The notes under the pieces: model-generated
What the model was told of the DNA's origin: nothing
The model's input: the letters and a program-made list of their open reading frames with translations, nothing else
Databases searched by the model: none
Shown here: positions 7,951 to 15,136 of the stretch, piece by piece
How the letters are laid out: every line of letters starts with the position of its first letter
How positions within the stretch are numbered: the stretch's first letter is position 1
From: an uncultured Candidatus Saccharibacteria bacterium
GTDB lineage: Bacteria; Patescibacteriota; Saccharimonadia; Saccharimonadales; Saccharimonadaceae
NCBI GenBank assembly: GCA_937990725.1
Contig: CALKQS010000015.1
Span: forward strand, 1-64,000
Length of the DNA: 64,000 bases
Direction of reading: 5' to 3'
Made by a program: the position numbers and the translations under genes

Positions 7951-9981
7951 GTGAACCTATCGACACAACTCTCCCAGATCAAAGGCGTTGGACCAAAAAC
8001 AGCTGAGCAGCTTGCCCAGGCTGGACTCTTGACCGTCAATGATCTCATCATGTTTTTGCCACGCAAGCACGATGATTTTACTGCGGCGAGCTCAATCGCA
8101 ACCCTTACACCAGGCAATGTGACGATCACGGCGCGCTGCGAATCAATCAGCACGCGCACGGTGCGACGTGGTCTCCGCATCACCACAGCAGTGCTGGCAG
8201 ATAGCTCGGGCAAGCTCAACGCCGTGTGGTTTAACCAGCCGTATCGAGTGCAGCAGCTCGCGAGTGGGGATGAATGTTACTTTCGGGGACAATTTGAGTA
8301 TAAGAATGGCCGCTACCAACTCACCAACCCAAGTGCCGAGCGCGTCAAAGAGCTTGTCCATCATGACACCAACCTGCTGCCCATCTACCACGCAGTACAC
8401 GGCCTCAAAAGCCAACTGGTGCGCAAACTACTCACTGAGCTACGACCACTGATAACAATGCTGCCCGAGACACTCCCCTCGCACATTGTTGCACACGAAG
8501 GCTTAATGAGCCGGAGCGAGGCGCTGCTTGCGATGCATTTCCCTACCACATCAGAGGATGTCGCAAGAGCACGCCAGCGCTTTGCCTTTGAGGAGCTCTT
8601 TAGCTTGCTGCTTGCTAGTCAGCTCAATCGCCAGGCGCATGCTCAGCTCCAGGGCTATGTCATACCGTTTGAGCAAGCTATCGTGAAGTCATTTGTGAGT
8701 GCTCTGCCCTTTGCTCTCACGGATGATCAGCGCCGAGCAGCCTGGGATATCCTGCAAGACTTTCAGCGTAGTACACCAATGAATCGCCTCCTCCAAGGTG
8801 ACGTGGGTAGTGGCAAAACAGTGGTCGCTGGCCTGGCCGCTCGTCAGGCTGCTAGTGCTGGCTACCAAACCGCCTTGATGGCACCAACAGAGATTCTTGC
8901 CCGTCAGCACGCCGCCACGCTCGATGCATTACTTACGCCCTTTGGCATCAAAGTTGGGCTGCTGACTGGCAACGTGACCGGTGCTATGCGTAGTGAGCTT
9001 GTGCAGCGAATTGCACGCGGCGAGGTAGATGTCGTAGTAGGAACGCACGCACTTATCCAAGACTCGGTGAACTTTGCGCGGCTTGGCTTTGTTGTCATCG
9101 ACGAGCAGCATCGCTTTGGCGTGGCGCAGCGCCAGAAGCTCCTTGATAAATCCGGCCACATGCCGCACCTCCTTGCCATGACAGCGACACCGATTCCTCG
9201 CAGCCTTGCCCTGACCGTCTATGGCGAGCTTGACATTAGCATTATTAGCCAGCGCCCTGTCGGTCGCCAGCCGATCATCACCAAGATTATTTCTCCCGCC
9301 TCGCGCCCAGCCCTGTACCAACGCGTCACGAAGGAGCTCGAGGCCGGCAGCCAAGCCTATGTCGTCTGCAGCCTCATCGATGACAACCCAGATAATGACG
9401 CGCGCAGTGTTGAAGCAACCGTGCGCCACCTCAAGAGTAGCACCTTAGGCCGATGGCGAATTGGCTTGCTTCATGGCAAGATGAAGCCTGCTGACAAAGA
9501 ACGAGTGATGCAAGAATTTCACCAGCATGCGTATGATATTCTCGTGAGCACCACAGTGGTAGAAGTTGGTGTTGATGTGCCAAATGCGACAGTGATGATG
9601 ATCGAGGATGCCGAGCGATTTGGTCTTGCCCAGCTCCACCAGCTGCGTGGCCGAGTGGGGCGTGGCGCGCGCCAGAGCTACTGCTATCTTTTGCTTAATA
9701 ACCACAGCAGGCCGAGCCAGCGTCTGCGCGAGGTGGAGGCTTCTAGCGACGGCTTTCACTTAGCAGAAGTCGACATGCAGCTCCGCGGCCCAGGCGAAAT
9801 TTACGGCAAAGCTCAGCATGGCGCGCTCAATCTGCGCATTGCGAGTCTAGCCGACAGCAAGGCAATCGCCCGAGCTCAAAAAGCAGCGCAAGCCTTTATT
9901 GCCAGTGGTGATTCGCTTGACCACTACCCAGAGCTCCAGGCAGCCGTGCAGCGCAACCAACGGCTCACAACGCTCAATTAA
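7951..9981 (+). CDS. recG: ATP-dependent DNA helicase RecG
   Basis: Branch-migration helicase acting on stalled replication forks and Holliday junctions, 676 residues (normal length). The N-terminal wedge/OB region (about 1–230) includes [12 protein letters not shown] and the PRKHDDF motif. The helicase core shows Walker [23 protein letters not shown], the DEQHRFG box, [30 protein letters not shown] and QLRGRVGRG. The end contains [11 protein letters not shown], typical of RecG. It is the first gene of a plus-strand run and is separated from the next gene by about 146 bases. Identification is firm. Confidence 0.97.
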   Translation: MNLSTQLSQIKGVGPKTAEQLAQAGLLTVNDLIMFLPRKHDDFTAASSIATLTPGNVTITARCESISTRTVRRGLRITTAVLADSSGKLNAVWFNQPYRVQQLASGDECYFRGQFEYKNGRYQLTNPSAERVKELVHHDTNLLPIYHAVHGLKSQLVRKLLTELRPLITMLPETLPSHIVAHEGLMSRSEALLAMHFPTTSEDVARARQRFAFEELFSLLLASQLNRQAHAQLQGYVIPFEQAIVKSFVSALPFALTDDQRRAAWDILQDFQRSTPMNRLLQGDVGSGKTVVAGLAARQAASAGYQTALMAPTEILARQHAATLDALLTPFGIKVGLLTGNVTGAMRSELVQRIARGEVDVVVGTHALIQDSVNFARLGFVVIDEQHRFGVAQRQKLLDKSGHMPHLLAMTATPIPRSLALTVYGELDISIISQRPVGRQPIITKIISPASRPALYQRVTKELEAGSQAYVVCSLIDDNPDNDARSVEATVRHLKSSTLGRWRIGLLHGKMKPADKERVMQEFHQHAYDILVSTTVVEVGVDVPNATVMMIEDAERFGLAQLHQLRGRVGRGARQSYCYLLLNNHSRPSQRLREVEASSDGFHLAEVDMQLRGPGEIYGKAQHGALNLRIASLADSKAIARAQKAAQAFIASGDSLDHYPELQAAVQRNQRLTTLN

Positions 9982-10112
9982 GCTAGGGTAATCTTGCCTA
10001 TTCATAATGCTGCTTATTTCGTTTTCTCTATCCTTGCCCATTTAGCCCTACAGGGCTCGATAATCTCAACAAAACACATCCATAGTAACGATTCAGCCAC
10101 GCCAAAATCTGC

Positions 10113-10118
10113 TATACT
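10113..10118 (+). promoter_or_regulatory. -10 box (predicted leaderless start at 10128)
   Basis: TATACT ending 9 nt before the ATG at 10128. No Shine-Dalgarno sequence lies in between. Confidence 0.55.
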
Positions 10119-10127
10119 ATATGAGAT

Positions 10128-10946
10128 ATGTACAGTGGAACAACCTTTCGAGACCAGTCAGGGCACTTGGTTGGTGTTCATCAGCGAATCGACCAGCTCG
10201 CACGGCGCGACCTTGGCCAGATGTGCAGCCACCATGTCGCCATTCTCCACTTCCCGAGCTCGCGCGACATTCTCCATTTCGAGGGCAATAATGGTCCCGA
10301 CGGTATCAAACGCAAAAGCCCCAGCGTCGATGAACCCTGGCACTACATCGACCCTACCAAGCCAGACGACCGCGACCTCGTCGTTATGATTCTCGATCAT
10401 CATTACAATCTTGTCCAAGCGCTACGCCAAAACAACACAGTGCGTGCCGCCTTTGAGGCAGCCTGGATGTCGCACGCCATCGTCGATGGTCTCACGCCGG
10501 CTCATCACTATCCGCTGAGTGACAAAATCGAGGAACTCTGGGGTCGCCCCAAAGAGGAACGCCTGACTGTTTTAGATAAGAACTTCATTCACGGGACGAC
10601 GGGGCTCGATACCCTCAACAAAAACTGGGAATACTGGGGGGCAAAGGGTGTCTTTGCGACGCATATTCTCTTCGAGCTTGGCGTGGCTGCCTCGATGCGC
10701 ACCGCCCGTTTTGCAGACACCTGCCCATCGCCCGAGTGGGTAGCTGAGGCAGAGCAGCTTGGCCTGGAGGCGGTCTTTTTGCGAGCAGTGCAGCGGGTGT
10801 ACGCACTTGATATGTATCACACGTTTTGGCGGAATGGCTGGACAACGGGCTTAGCCTTGCAGACGCGCAATGAGCTCATCCCAGAGATTATTCGCACTGT
10901 TGCCTTCGCGTGGTACAGTGCACTATGTGAGGCTTATCCATTATGA
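10128..10946 (+). CDS. Zinc-dependent phospholipase C / S1-P1 nuclease-fold-like protein
   Basis: Protein of 272 residues without a signal peptide. The central motif AAWMSHAIVDGLTPAHHYP (about 112–130) has the H-x3-D-x4-P-x-H pattern of zinc-dependent phospholipase C and related trinuclear-zinc enzymes. Further histidines (ILDHHYN about 85–91, and HH in the N-terminal third) could supply the remaining ligands. The N-terminal third is His-rich and polar, and the rest is predicted helical, as in that fold. The homology is suggested by motif only and I cannot confirm it. The stop codon overlaps the rsmD start by four bases (ATGA), so the two genes are translationally coupled. Confidence 0.6.
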   Translation: MYSGTTFRDQSGHLVGVHQRIDQLARRDLGQMCSHHVAILHFPSSRDILHFEGNNGPDGIKRKSPSVDEPWHYIDPTKPDDRDLVVMILDHHYNLVQALRQNNTVRAAFEAAWMSHAIVDGLTPAHHYPLSDKIEELWGRPKEERLTVLDKNFIHGTTGLDTLNKNWEYWGAKGVFATHILFELGVAASMRTARFADTCPSPEWVAEAEQLGLEAVFLRAVQRVYALDMYHTFWRNGWTTGLALQTRNELIPEIIRTVAFAWYSALCEAYPL

Positions 10947-11497
10947 AGGTCCGAGTCATTGCTGGACGCTATGGCGGGCGTTGGCTCGATGCACCAGATA
11001 ATCGCCGTACCCATCCCATGGGCGAGCGAGTGCGCAACGCGCTGTTTAATTCGCTTGGTGATGCAGTGCAGGATGCCCGCGTCCTCGATGTCTTTGCTGG
11101 CACTGGTGCAGTTGGTCTCGAAGCCTTGAGCCGTGGGGCTCGCCAGGCGTTGTTTGTCGAGCGTGATCGCCTCGCCTTTACCATCCTCTGCAAAAATATC
11201 GCAGCGCTCGGTGCTGATCCATCTGCTACTGCAGTCAAAGCTGGCGTCAGCCCATGGCTTGATACGTACTATGGCGAAGCGTTCGATATCATCTTTGCCG
11301 ACCCACCATACCACGATCTCCAGCTAACAACAGTTAGCAGACTTTTTGCCCTTCTCAAACCAGGCGGATTTATGGTATTATCACATACAGGAATAGGTGA
11401 GGGGCCAAAATTAGCAAACGACATTGTTGTGGTGGACAATCGTAGTTATGGAAACGCACACCTCACCTTTTTCCGCCGAGCTGATGGACGCAGCTAA
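10943..11497 (+). CDS. rsmD: 16S rRNA (guanine(966)-N2)-methyltransferase RsmD
   Basis: SAM-dependent methyltransferase of 184 residues that modifies G966 of 16S rRNA during 30S assembly. It has the RsmD N-terminus MKVRVIAGRYGGRWL, the HPMGERVRNALFNSLG segment, the SAM motif VLDVFAGTGAVGLEALSRG and the catalytic FADPPY. Length is normal. It overlaps the upstream gene by ATGA and is followed at once by the tRNA-Leu promoter. Confidence 0.95.
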   Translation: MKVRVIAGRYGGRWLDAPDNRRTHPMGERVRNALFNSLGDAVQDARVLDVFAGTGAVGLEALSRGARQALFVERDRLAFTILCKNIAALGADPSATAVKAGVSPWLDTYYGEAFDIIFADPPYHDLQLTTVSRLFALLKPGGFMVLSHTGIGEGPKLANDIVVVDNRSYGNAHLTFFRRADGRS

Positions 11498-11501
11498 GGT
11501 T

Positions 11502-11529
11502 GCAGATACACCAGCTCATTTGGTATAAT
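11502..11529 (+). promoter_or_regulatory. Promoter of tRNA-Leu
   Basis: TTGCAG (11502–11507), 16-nt spacer, TATAAT (11524–11529), 11 nt before the mature tRNA 5' end. It begins four bases after the rsmD stop. Confidence 0.75.
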
Positions 11530-11540
11530 AACCTTGCTAT

Positions 11541-11626
11541 GCGGATGTGGTGGAATTGGTAGACACGCATGCCTTAGGAGCATGTGCCCTCGTGGCGTGA
11601 AGGTTCAAGTCCTTTCATCCGCACCA
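11541..11626 (+). tRNA. tRNA-Leu (anticodon UAG)
   Basis: 86-nt class II tRNA with encoded CCA. The acceptor stem GCGGATG pairs with CATCCGC, followed by A and CCA. The D-loop is TGGAATTGGTAGACACG, as in other tRNA-Leu. The anticodon stem CATGC/GCATG encloses the loop CTTAGGA, which gives anticodon TAG (reads CUN). A long variable arm (TGCCCTCGTGGCG) and the T-arm AAGGTTCAAGTCCTT complete the fold. Confidence 0.96.
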
Positions 11627-11693
11627 AACAAACTCTTATCTAAACCACCTCCAATCGAAGTAGACCAGGATACGGTTTTGGATAACAAAGAAC

Positions 11694-11718
11694 GCTCGCC
11701 CATCGTGGCGAGTATTTT
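11694..11718 (+). terminator. Rho-independent terminator after tRNA-Leu
   Basis: GCTCGCC, loop catcgt, GGCGAGT, then ATTTT; 7-bp stem with one G·U pair. It lies about 70 nt downstream of the tRNA. Confidence 0.65.
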
Positions 11719-11826
11719 AGTAGACTATACTGAATGTAGGCAACTGAGATGAGCTCCTCGTACAGCTATCACAAGGGAAAATACCACAGCTATTGTAGTC
11801 TCATGCCTATCATTGCGACAAGGTGG

Positions 11827-11832
11827 TATACT
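11827..11832 (+). promoter_or_regulatory. -10 box upstream of 11844 gene
   Basis: TATACT ending 11 nt before the ATG at 11844, with no Shine-Dalgarno sequence. The predicted leader is at most about five nucleotides. Confidence 0.45.
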
Positions 11833-11843
11833 TGTATTAAGAT

Positions 11844-12431
11844 ATGGCAGCTAGTTTACACACCACCAAGTCTAAGCATTTCATTATTGGCATTATCATT
11901 ACGGTGTTATTACTGGTTTTCATAGTTACTTTTGTATGGTTGCATCGCTCGTTGCAAACACAGCCAACTACAGCAAGCGACCTTTTCTCGCAACGCATTG
12001 CACTTCATGTCGTCTCGAACGCAACAGTGGACGGAACTTCTGGTGAAATACTCGCAAGCGACGGAAGATACAGCATAGTAACTGGACACCTATCTAAGCA
12101 AATTCGTCAGTCTATCACCACAAAGCAGCCCTTCGCTATATGCCGCCGTAATTGCGATAACAACTGGAGTTTATTCGATAATTTACACACCAGCATTCCG
12201 GCACTAAATGAAAAGTTGCCGGATCGAGTGCGTCGTATCACTGCCGCTGCCACTACTACCGAGAGTAAATGCGCAATGCGTCGATGGACGCCACCTAGAG
12301 CATTACCCACCACGTTTGAGCAACTTTTTTACGACCTTACCTCACGTTCTTCACAAAAGCCATCTAGCTATGAAGTATTTTGCTTTTCTATGAATACTGG
12401 CGATTTTGTGTATGAGCTAAACGAGTTGTAG
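11844..12431 (+). CDS. Membrane-anchored exported protein of unknown function (paralogue of 1148–1699)
   Basis: Unrecognised 195-residue protein. A basic N-terminus is followed by one strong transmembrane segment (about residues 12–34, IIGIIITVLLLVFIVTFVW) and a polar outer domain. It carries CRRNCDNNW (C-x3-C-x3-W) and a further cysteine, and ends VFCFSMNTGDFVYELNEL. The pairing of these cysteines and the terminal N-x-TG-x-F-x-Y-x-L-x-E motif recur in the protein at 1148–1699, so the two are likely paralogues about 10 kb apart. No known domain is recognised. A strong terminator follows. Confidence 0.7.
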   Translation: MAASLHTTKSKHFIIGIIITVLLLVFIVTFVWLHRSLQTQPTTASDLFSQRIALHVVSNATVDGTSGEILASDGRYSIVTGHLSKQIRQSITTKQPFAICRRNCDNNWSLFDNLHTSIPALNEKLPDRVRRITAAATTTESKCAMRRWTPPRALPTTFEQLFYDLTSRSSQKPSSYEVFCFSMNTGDFVYELNEL

Positions 12432-12554
12432 AGTTCTCCGAAGCTGGAGGTCTGCTTGTCAGCAAGACATACGACACTATTGCGCCAGAACTTGCGCGGT
12501 TTTGTTATAAAAAGCTCAGTTAAGAGTAACTTTAGTTTATTCGTTATTCACTAT

Positions 12555-12585
12555 AAAATACTCACCCTGCTAGGTGAGTATTTTT
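12555..12585. terminator. Bidirectional rho-independent terminator
   Basis: AAAATACTCACC, loop ctgcta, GGTGAGTATTTTT: a 12-bp stem with a T-run on both strands. It sits between the convergent genes ending at 12431 (plus) and 12602 (minus). Confidence 0.9.
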
Positions 12586-12601
12586 ATTCATGGCCCGTTT
12601 T

Positions 12602-12886
12602 TTACCTGCCATTATATGTGATAGCAGCAACACGGAACTTGTTCAGTTTCTCAAACAATTCTCCATAGTAGTCAGCAGAAGGAAGCCCTTGCACACTCTC
12701 TAGCCACTTCCATTCTTCATCAGAAGGAGCTTTTGGGCCAAGCCTGAATTCATGAATAAACCGCATAAGCATCTCTACTTCGCTATCTGTTAGTATGAGC
12801 GCTACTGGATCATCACGAGAGTCCAGTAGTGCTTTGTCTGAGCTATCTACCGTCTTTGTAGAAGTTTCATCACTATCCTTCGACAT
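12602..12886 (-). CDS. Small acidic protein of unknown function
   Basis: Unrecognised 94-residue, strongly acidic protein with a Ser/Asp/Thr-rich N-terminus. A compact domain follows, with ALILTDSEVEMLMRFIHEF and DEEWKWLESVQGLP. No signal or membrane segment is present. AGGAGCT lies five bases before the ATG. It starts 13 bases after the stop of the HAD phosphatase gene and is probably cotranscribed with it. Confidence 0.7.
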   Translation of the reverse strand: MSKDSDETSTKTVDSSDKALLDSRDDPVALILTDSEVEMLMRFIHEFRLGPKAPSDEEWKWLESVQGLPSADYYGELFEKLNKFRVAAITYNGR

Positions 12887-12899
12887 TACTGAGCTCCTT

Positions 12900-13658
12900 T
12901 TACTCCGTTACGCCCAAAACCCCATCTAGAGCATAGGCGGTTGTTTCCCAGCCATTGACGGCAATGCTGTCGATGCCCATCGCGCGGACTGGGTAGTCGT
13001 TGCCGCCTTCTTCGATCTTATCGCCAAAGAAGAGGACTTCGCGTTTTTCTAAGCCGTTAGCCTCGAGGAGCTTCTTCATGCCGTAGGCTTTGTCGATGCC
13101 AGGACGAGTAATATCGGTGCTAGTGGTGCCACCAATCCGTACTTCGAGGCCGGGTAGTTGTGCCGCCACTTTGTCGCGGTAGATCGGCCGAACATCCTTG
13201 TACTTCTCTGCCCAAGCGTATTTCTCCTCTGGAGTGGCTTGTTGGCCAAGGGCTGATATAGTGATCTGGCTCTGGCGATCCTCAATAATCTCACCCGCTG
13301 GGTGCTCACACCAGATCCCCATCTCTCGTGCAGTCGACTCAAGCACACTCACGATTTGCGCCTTTTGCTTATCCGTCAAGTCCTCGGCATACTGCAGTTG
13401 CCATTCGCCTGTGTGCGGGTCGAAGCGATAATAGCGCGTGCCACACGTCGGCATAGCGTGAAACTTGCCCAGCAGCTCGGGCGACACATCAAGGCGGCTC
13501 GTCACCTGCTTTTGGATCTGCTTGAAGTCTCCACCGGTGATGACGCACACATCATACTTCTCCAGCAAACGCCCCAGCAGAGCCGCCATCCGGTCGCTCA
13601 CGGGGGACTTCGTTACTGCTAGCGTATCGTCTAGATCAAATGCGATTAGTTTTTTCAT
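12900..13658 (-). CDS. HAD-superfamily phosphatase, phosphomannomutase/Cof-like (HAD-IIB type)
   Basis: Cytoplasmic HAD hydrolase of 252 residues. Motif I is FDLDDTLAVTKS at residues 7–18, with the nucleophile and acid aspartates both present. Motif II is VCVITGGDF. A C2-type cap follows, and motif IV is LFFGDKIEEGGNDYPV near the C-terminus. This layout matches eukaryote-type phosphomannomutases and sucrose-phosphatase-like HADs. The substrate is probably a sugar phosphate but cannot be named. AGGAG precedes the ATG. It heads a two-gene unit with the small acidic protein. Confidence 0.85.
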   Translation of the reverse strand: MKKLIAFDLDDTLAVTKSPVSDRMAALLGRLLEKYDVCVITGGDFKQIQKQVTSRLDVSPELLGKFHAMPTCGTRYYRFDPHTGEWQLQYAEDLTDKQKAQIVSVLESTAREMGIWCEHPAGEIIEDRQSQITISALGQQATPEEKYAWAEKYKDVRPIYRDKVAAQLPGLEVRIGGTTSTDITRPGIDKAYGMKKLLEANGLEKREVLFFGDKIEEGGNDYPVRAMGIDSIAVNGWETTAYALDGVLGVTE

Positions 13659-13778
13659 GACAAATTCTCCTCTTGTAGCTACTAATGTGCCATTATCATA
13701 CCATAAAATATGGCAAATACATAATAGAATAATAAATCACCCTATGCTCTGTTGAGTATGGCTATTGAGAACACTCAT

Positions 13779-14987
13779 CTATCGTACAAGCACGAAGCTA
13801 TTTTTGCCCTTTTTGATCAAGCTTGGACTCGTCGCTGGTTGATCACTGGTGATTTTTACACCATCAAGGCTAATGGCATTGTTTTTGATGAGGCGACGTG
13901 CTTCGCCATTGCTGGCGCAAACACCTGCCTCCACTAGTGCTGCTACCACTGACTGCGGCGAGACGGTTGGGATCTCGTTAGCCAGCGCATCAAGATCTTC
14001 CTCGTGCAGTGTCGATAGGTCATTATTACCAAAGAGCACACTCGTCACCCGCTCCACACTCTCGCGACGTTCGTGCCCGTGGACGATATCAGTCACTTCT
14101 TGTGCGAGTGTCTTTTGCAGGGTGCGCGCGCCAGGGTTAGCGTGGTGGGTGTCAATCAATCTTTCGATAGTTGCTTGATCAAGCAAGGTGTAGATCTTGA
14201 TCAGGTCTTCGCTCGTCTCGTCATCGCAGTTGAGCCAGAATTGGTAGAATTTATATGGGCTGGTCAGTGCTGGGTCAAGCCATATTGCACCACCCTCCGA
14301 CTTGCCGAATTTCACTCCTGTCTGCTTATTAATCACCAGCGGTGCCGTCAAGACATGGGCTTCGCCACCCTCGAGCTTACGAATGAGCGACACGCCTGTC
14401 ACGCTATTACCCCATTGGTCGGCACCAGCCAATTGCAGCGTCGCACCCTTCTCCCGGTACAGGTGCAAGAAATCATAGCCTTGAATCAATGCATAGCTAA
14501 ATTCACCATAGCTAATACCTGCCCCGCCTTCGCCGATCCGTTGCTGCACAAAATCGCGGTCGAGCAGCTGCGTCATACTCACGTGCTTACCAATCCGGTG
14601 CAAAAAATCGACATAATTAACGTGAGCAAACCAATCGGCGTTATTGACTACCGCAAAATCCTGGCCGCGAAATATCTGTCGAAATTGCGCCGTCAAGCCC
14701 TTAACACTGCGCGCTACCGTCTCAGCATTACGCAGGTCACGTTCTTGCTTTTTGCCGTCTGGGTCGCCAATCATGCCGGTTGCGCCTCCCACAAGCAACA
14801 GTGGTGTGTGTCCATGGTCGATGAAGTGCCGGCATAGCATCATGACAGCCAAGTTACCAATCGTCATACTCGGTGCACTGGGGTCGACCCCAAAGTAGAA
14901 GGTGCGTGGCTCATTAATGTCAGTAATATCGGCAAATGTTGTTTGGTTGATAAATCCACGCCAGGTTAATTCTTCTGCTAAGGTCAT
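13779..14987 (-). CDS. tyrS: Tyrosyl-tRNA synthetase
   Basis: Class I aminoacyl-tRNA synthetase of 402 residues charging tRNA-Tyr. It has YFGVDPSAPSMTIGNL near the N-terminus, GGATGMIGDPDGK, LQLAGADQWGN, the KFGKSEGG version of KMSKS, and a C-terminal S4-like domain (EARRLIKNNAISLDG). The usual HIGH signature reads TIGN here, so both signature histidines are replaced. GGAGG lies four bases upstream of the ATG at 14987; the longer frame to 15020 is rejected on that ground. Confidence 0.96.
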   Translation of the reverse strand: MTLAEELTWRGFINQTTFADITDINEPRTFYFGVDPSAPSMTIGNLAVMMLCRHFIDHGHTPLLLVGGATGMIGDPDGKKQERDLRNAETVARSVKGLTAQFRQIFRGQDFAVVNNADWFAHVNYVDFLHRIGKHVSMTQLLDRDFVQQRIGEGGAGISYGEFSYALIQGYDFLHLYREKGATLQLAGADQWGNSVTGVSLIRKLEGGEAHVLTAPLVINKQTGVKFGKSEGGAIWLDPALTSPYKFYQFWLNCDDETSEDLIKIYTLLDQATIERLIDTHHANPGARTLQKTLAQEVTDIVHGHERRESVERVTSVLFGNNDLSTLHEEDLDALANEIPTVSPQSVVAALVEAGVCASNGEARRLIKNNAISLDGVKITSDQPATSPSLIKKGKNSFVLVR

Positions 14988-15094
14988 GTGTCCTCCACTC
15001 TTGCTCTTTCTTATGCTCATGTATTGCTATTTATTTTAGCACGAAATAGGAGCCACGCGGCGGGAAAGACTAGCCCTACCCACCCACATAATGC

Positions 15095-15100
15095 TATAAT
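15095..15100 (+). promoter_or_regulatory. Extended -10 promoter of the penicillin-binding protein gene
   Basis: TGC-TATAAT, an extended -10 (TGn). It predicts a leader of about 30 nt that contains AGAGGA 10 nt before the GTG start at 15137. Confidence 0.6.
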
Positions 15101-15136
15101 GCAGAGGAATATCGTGTGTTAGAGGAATAAGAGATC

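Noticed and set aside
11534..11752. 72-codon frame covering the tRNA-Leu
   Set aside because: The tRNA structure fully explains this sequence.
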